From an uncultured Victivallis sp. (GTDB lineage: Bacteria; Verrucomicrobiota; Lentisphaeria; Victivallales; Victivallaceae), in contig CALXOE010000045.1 in the NCBI GenBank assembly GCA_944389935.1, positions 1-34,919 of the forward strand: a stretch of DNA of 34,919 bases, written 5' to 3'. The number at the start of each line of letters is the position of its first letter. Position 1 is the first letter of the stretch. The position numbers and the translations under genes were made by a program. Below are positions 33,901 to 34,919 of the stretch, in pieces. The notes under the pieces were generated by a model. That model saw nothing but the letters and a program-made list of their open reading frames with translations, made no database searches and was not told the DNA's origin.

Positions 33901-34919
33901 GAATGAAATCGGTCAGCGATTTCTCCTCCGCCTCGGCGGTGCGGTTGAAGCCGCCGTAGTTGCAGGAGGGGATGTTCTCGCCGAAAAGATAGATCTCCTC
34001 GCCGTTCAGATAGAACCTGCCGTTCTTCGTATGGAATTCGCGGTAACCGAAGCGGGCGCTCGCGGCGGAAACGGCCTCCCCTTTCCCGCCATGCAGCGCG
34101 AGCGTCAGAAAATAGAGGTACGGGCGCTCCACCGACCACTTCTGCGGGTTGTTGAGTTTCAAGGAGATACGCCCGGTATTGACGCCGGGTTTCAGGGAGA
34201 GGCGTCCGGAGACGCTCCCGGCGACGGCGTTGGCGGACTCTTTCATCGCATCGGTGACGATGCCGTCGAGAGTGCCGGCCCAGGCCTTTCCGGTGTGGTT
34301 GATGATCGTGTAATCGGCCTCGATGCCGCCCATCGCGAGACTGGGAGTGATGAAGATCTTCGCGATCCGCAGCTCGGGCTCGAGCGAGAGCGTGACATTC
34401 TGCCAGATGCCGCCCTTGATGTTGCCGATCCACCACTGGGCACCGTAAGCGTGCGTCGCTTTCGTTTTTTTCCCGAAAGCGGGGCCGAAGTCGGAGAAGA
34501 CGCGGAGCGCGAGAACATTCCGGCCCGGCTTCGCGGCATCGGTCGCGTCGATTTCAAACGGCGTGAAATCTCCGTGGTGGCTGCCGATCTCCTTCCCGTT
34601 CAGGAACACCTTCGCATCGTAGCCGACGCAGTCGAATTTCAGGATGACCCGGCGGTTCTCAAGTTCGGCGGGAGTCAGCTCGAATTCGGTGCGGTAGAGG
34701 CCCTTCGTATACGGCTCGGACTCCTTGCGAGCCTGCGGATACTTCACAAACCAGTCGAGCGGAACCCTGATCGTGCTCCAGCCGGAGGCGTCGAATTCCG
34801 GCTTCATGAAGCCGGTGTTCAGATCGGCGTCCGCCGGGAACGGCGTCGCGGAGTTGGTCACGCCGGAAAAACGCCACTCGCCGTTCAGGGAACGGCTGCG
34901 GACGAAATCGGCCGGCCTG
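30974..34919 (-). CDS. GH2-family beta-galactosidase-like glycosidase (5' end beyond window)
   Basis: 1314 residues are visible and the frame runs through the window end; upstream of GTG 34861 the frame reads SLNGEWRFSG, the usual GH2 N-terminal motif, so that GTG is not the start. The order is sugar-binding domain (to about 160 counting from GTG 34861), Ig-like domain, TIM barrel with acid/base Glu399 (MWSLGNE) and likely nucleophile Glu496 (LIAWENVG). From about 630 on there is an Ig-like linker and a domain resembling a beta-galactosidase trimerisation/amidotransferase fold (VLVYDTGAPKNVARLAEQL, GGVVLLLEQ, HPVFEGL). Two further C-terminal beta-rich segments complete a very long protein. 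The exact sugar is unknown. Confidence 0.88.
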   Translation of the reverse strand, partial: RPADFVRSRSLNGEWRFSGVTNSATPFPADADLNTGFMKPEFDASGWSTIRVPLDWFVKYPQARKESEPYTKGLYRTEFELTPAELENRRVILKFDCVGYDAKVFLNGKEIGSHHGDFTPFEIDATDAAKPGRNVLALRVFSDFGPAFGKKTKATHAYGAQWWIGNIKGGIWQNVTLSLEPELRIAKIFITPSLAMGGIEADYTIINHTGKAWAGTLDGIVTDAMKESANAVAGSVSGRLSLKPGVNTGRISLKLNNPQKWSVERPYLYFLTLALHGGKGEAVSAASARFGYREFHTKNGRFYLNGEEIYLFGENIPSCNYGGFNRTAEAEEKSLTDFILGCRNLGYVILRTAHMPIVPVALEIADECGMMIFNEWAWSFTTHLDVPEFEKHNIPELREFVEATYNHPSVTMWSLGNEVVHSNRPEIARQMDLQVETVRAMDRQKRPISTFSGQAGWGSYGRTKLDTDVCDLHTYVGLSRPWTERNKDADFIYKGLLEIFGGKNGRLEKPLIAWENVGFSWGFHDASNKNANFKRNDIDEYVKYTKKSFHWGQPCGIGFTGCMSLAEAVDPAVRSDVPKSRYGRRIFELYRLDRRFTGFAPWFSDPTLKTATLWNQPVLPTLHNEIDLPPRNLFAGESRKWTMEIVNNSNRAYRSLTLEVALAGPDGKTVPVASLPAGELPAQRNAKREVQLTMPETGTGFYQLRLTLLDNGKELARNYYDLYIDTPALRSEKIEAVRPVLVYDTGAPKNVARLAEQLKAFGMPYTIVRDLKTLKAPATLVIPPETETPQRLALRNDPYLSAFLNAGGVVLLLEQKNLSSELPLGLQLFTDEKSFCDPVILTHPVFEGLSARNFDTWNNPDFGYVVSSCFLPFTENALAAKGPNLGSRNVGMALLEGTVGSGRLIASQLNAFAAAQRDSSAARYLRNLFRYAAGTAEFRKQTRPLVVPEGFSASTARLVPIDLAPYANRGFADEIENDGKGGWFDQGRNDFRTMPTGNVTAAGILFRIVDPAKNNGKGCLITAGSARPDFPHAIKGIKVNGKFSRLFFLHTAAWGGAADAGRYRINYADGRSVDLPLVGNRNIGDWWNPAPLAEARVGVMRKNAAGNNIGAYVMEWENPHPDAVIASIDFLSPLYREQNRIDWLPANTAFPALIAVTGETAHPSPVDITGRDFVKCSPAKESGSKIPGKVQKLRDGWNIKFRSSPPGEVPAAFFVFSEKAMSGPYDTLVLQVRSRWDGEVEVVLPEKEWRGRYSGRIELSGDGELHTWRLRLGRELKKSGRIAPDQLRNELFFFYRGSTARPAQEFTVEGAKLE

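Overview
The window looks like part of a Lentisphaerae (Victivallis-like, PVC superphylum) chromosome. The clues are a prepilin-like protein with an H-X9-DG C-terminus beside a secreted beta-helix glycosidase, a sigma factor overlapping a Hanks-type kinase, LacI and XylR-type AraC regulators next to sugar genes, an Idh plus sugar-isomerase pair, and lpxK (a lipid A outer membrane). The taxonomic call is inference. Coding density is high and several gene strings are coupled by ATGA overlaps. Promoters repeatedly look like TTGCAA-N16/17-TATATT.

Layout. 1-5260: the tail of a CobW-like GTPase, then a minus-strand pair (prepilin-like protein, GH110-like glycosidase) divergent from an AraC/XylR-type regulator. 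5261-8052: a poorly supported ORF, a sigma-70 family factor, and an overlapping Ser/Thr kinase interrupted by an in-frame TAG. 8053-9960: an AT-richer island holding a rod-like RNA candidate with its own promoter and T-run, a zinc-ribbon/TM2 protein, a DUF2752 protein, a decayed second copy of the zinc-ribbon gene, and a terminator. 10006-11358: four overlapping or nearly abutting small genes of unknown role. 11483-16953 (minus): a UvrA paralogue without the UvrB-binding domain, a hypothetical, an SprT-like metalloprotein and a DUF697 GTPase. 17057-20173: a palindrome, a WYL regulator, a CgeB-like glycosyltransferase and a hexapeptide acetyltransferase. 20221-24371: a LacI regulator divergent from an Idh/sugar-isomerase pair, then an EamA transporter. 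24433-29799: trpS, a membrane protein, galK and lpxK (minus), an HD phosphohydrolase (plus), and a MarC protein (minus). 29933-30949: panD with an unusual leader, followed by two small type IVb pilin-like genes. 30974-34919: most of a large GH2 glycosidase, cut by the window end.

The sugar genes fit a glycan-degrading lifestyle: GH110-like and GH2 enzymes release sugars, galK feeds galactose into central metabolism, and the LacI-controlled oxidoreductase/isomerase pair handles another sugar. The least explained parts are the RNA candidate at 8285-8442, the palindrome-bearing leader of the prepilin-like protein, the 10006-11358 operon, and the panD leader with its pilin neighbours.
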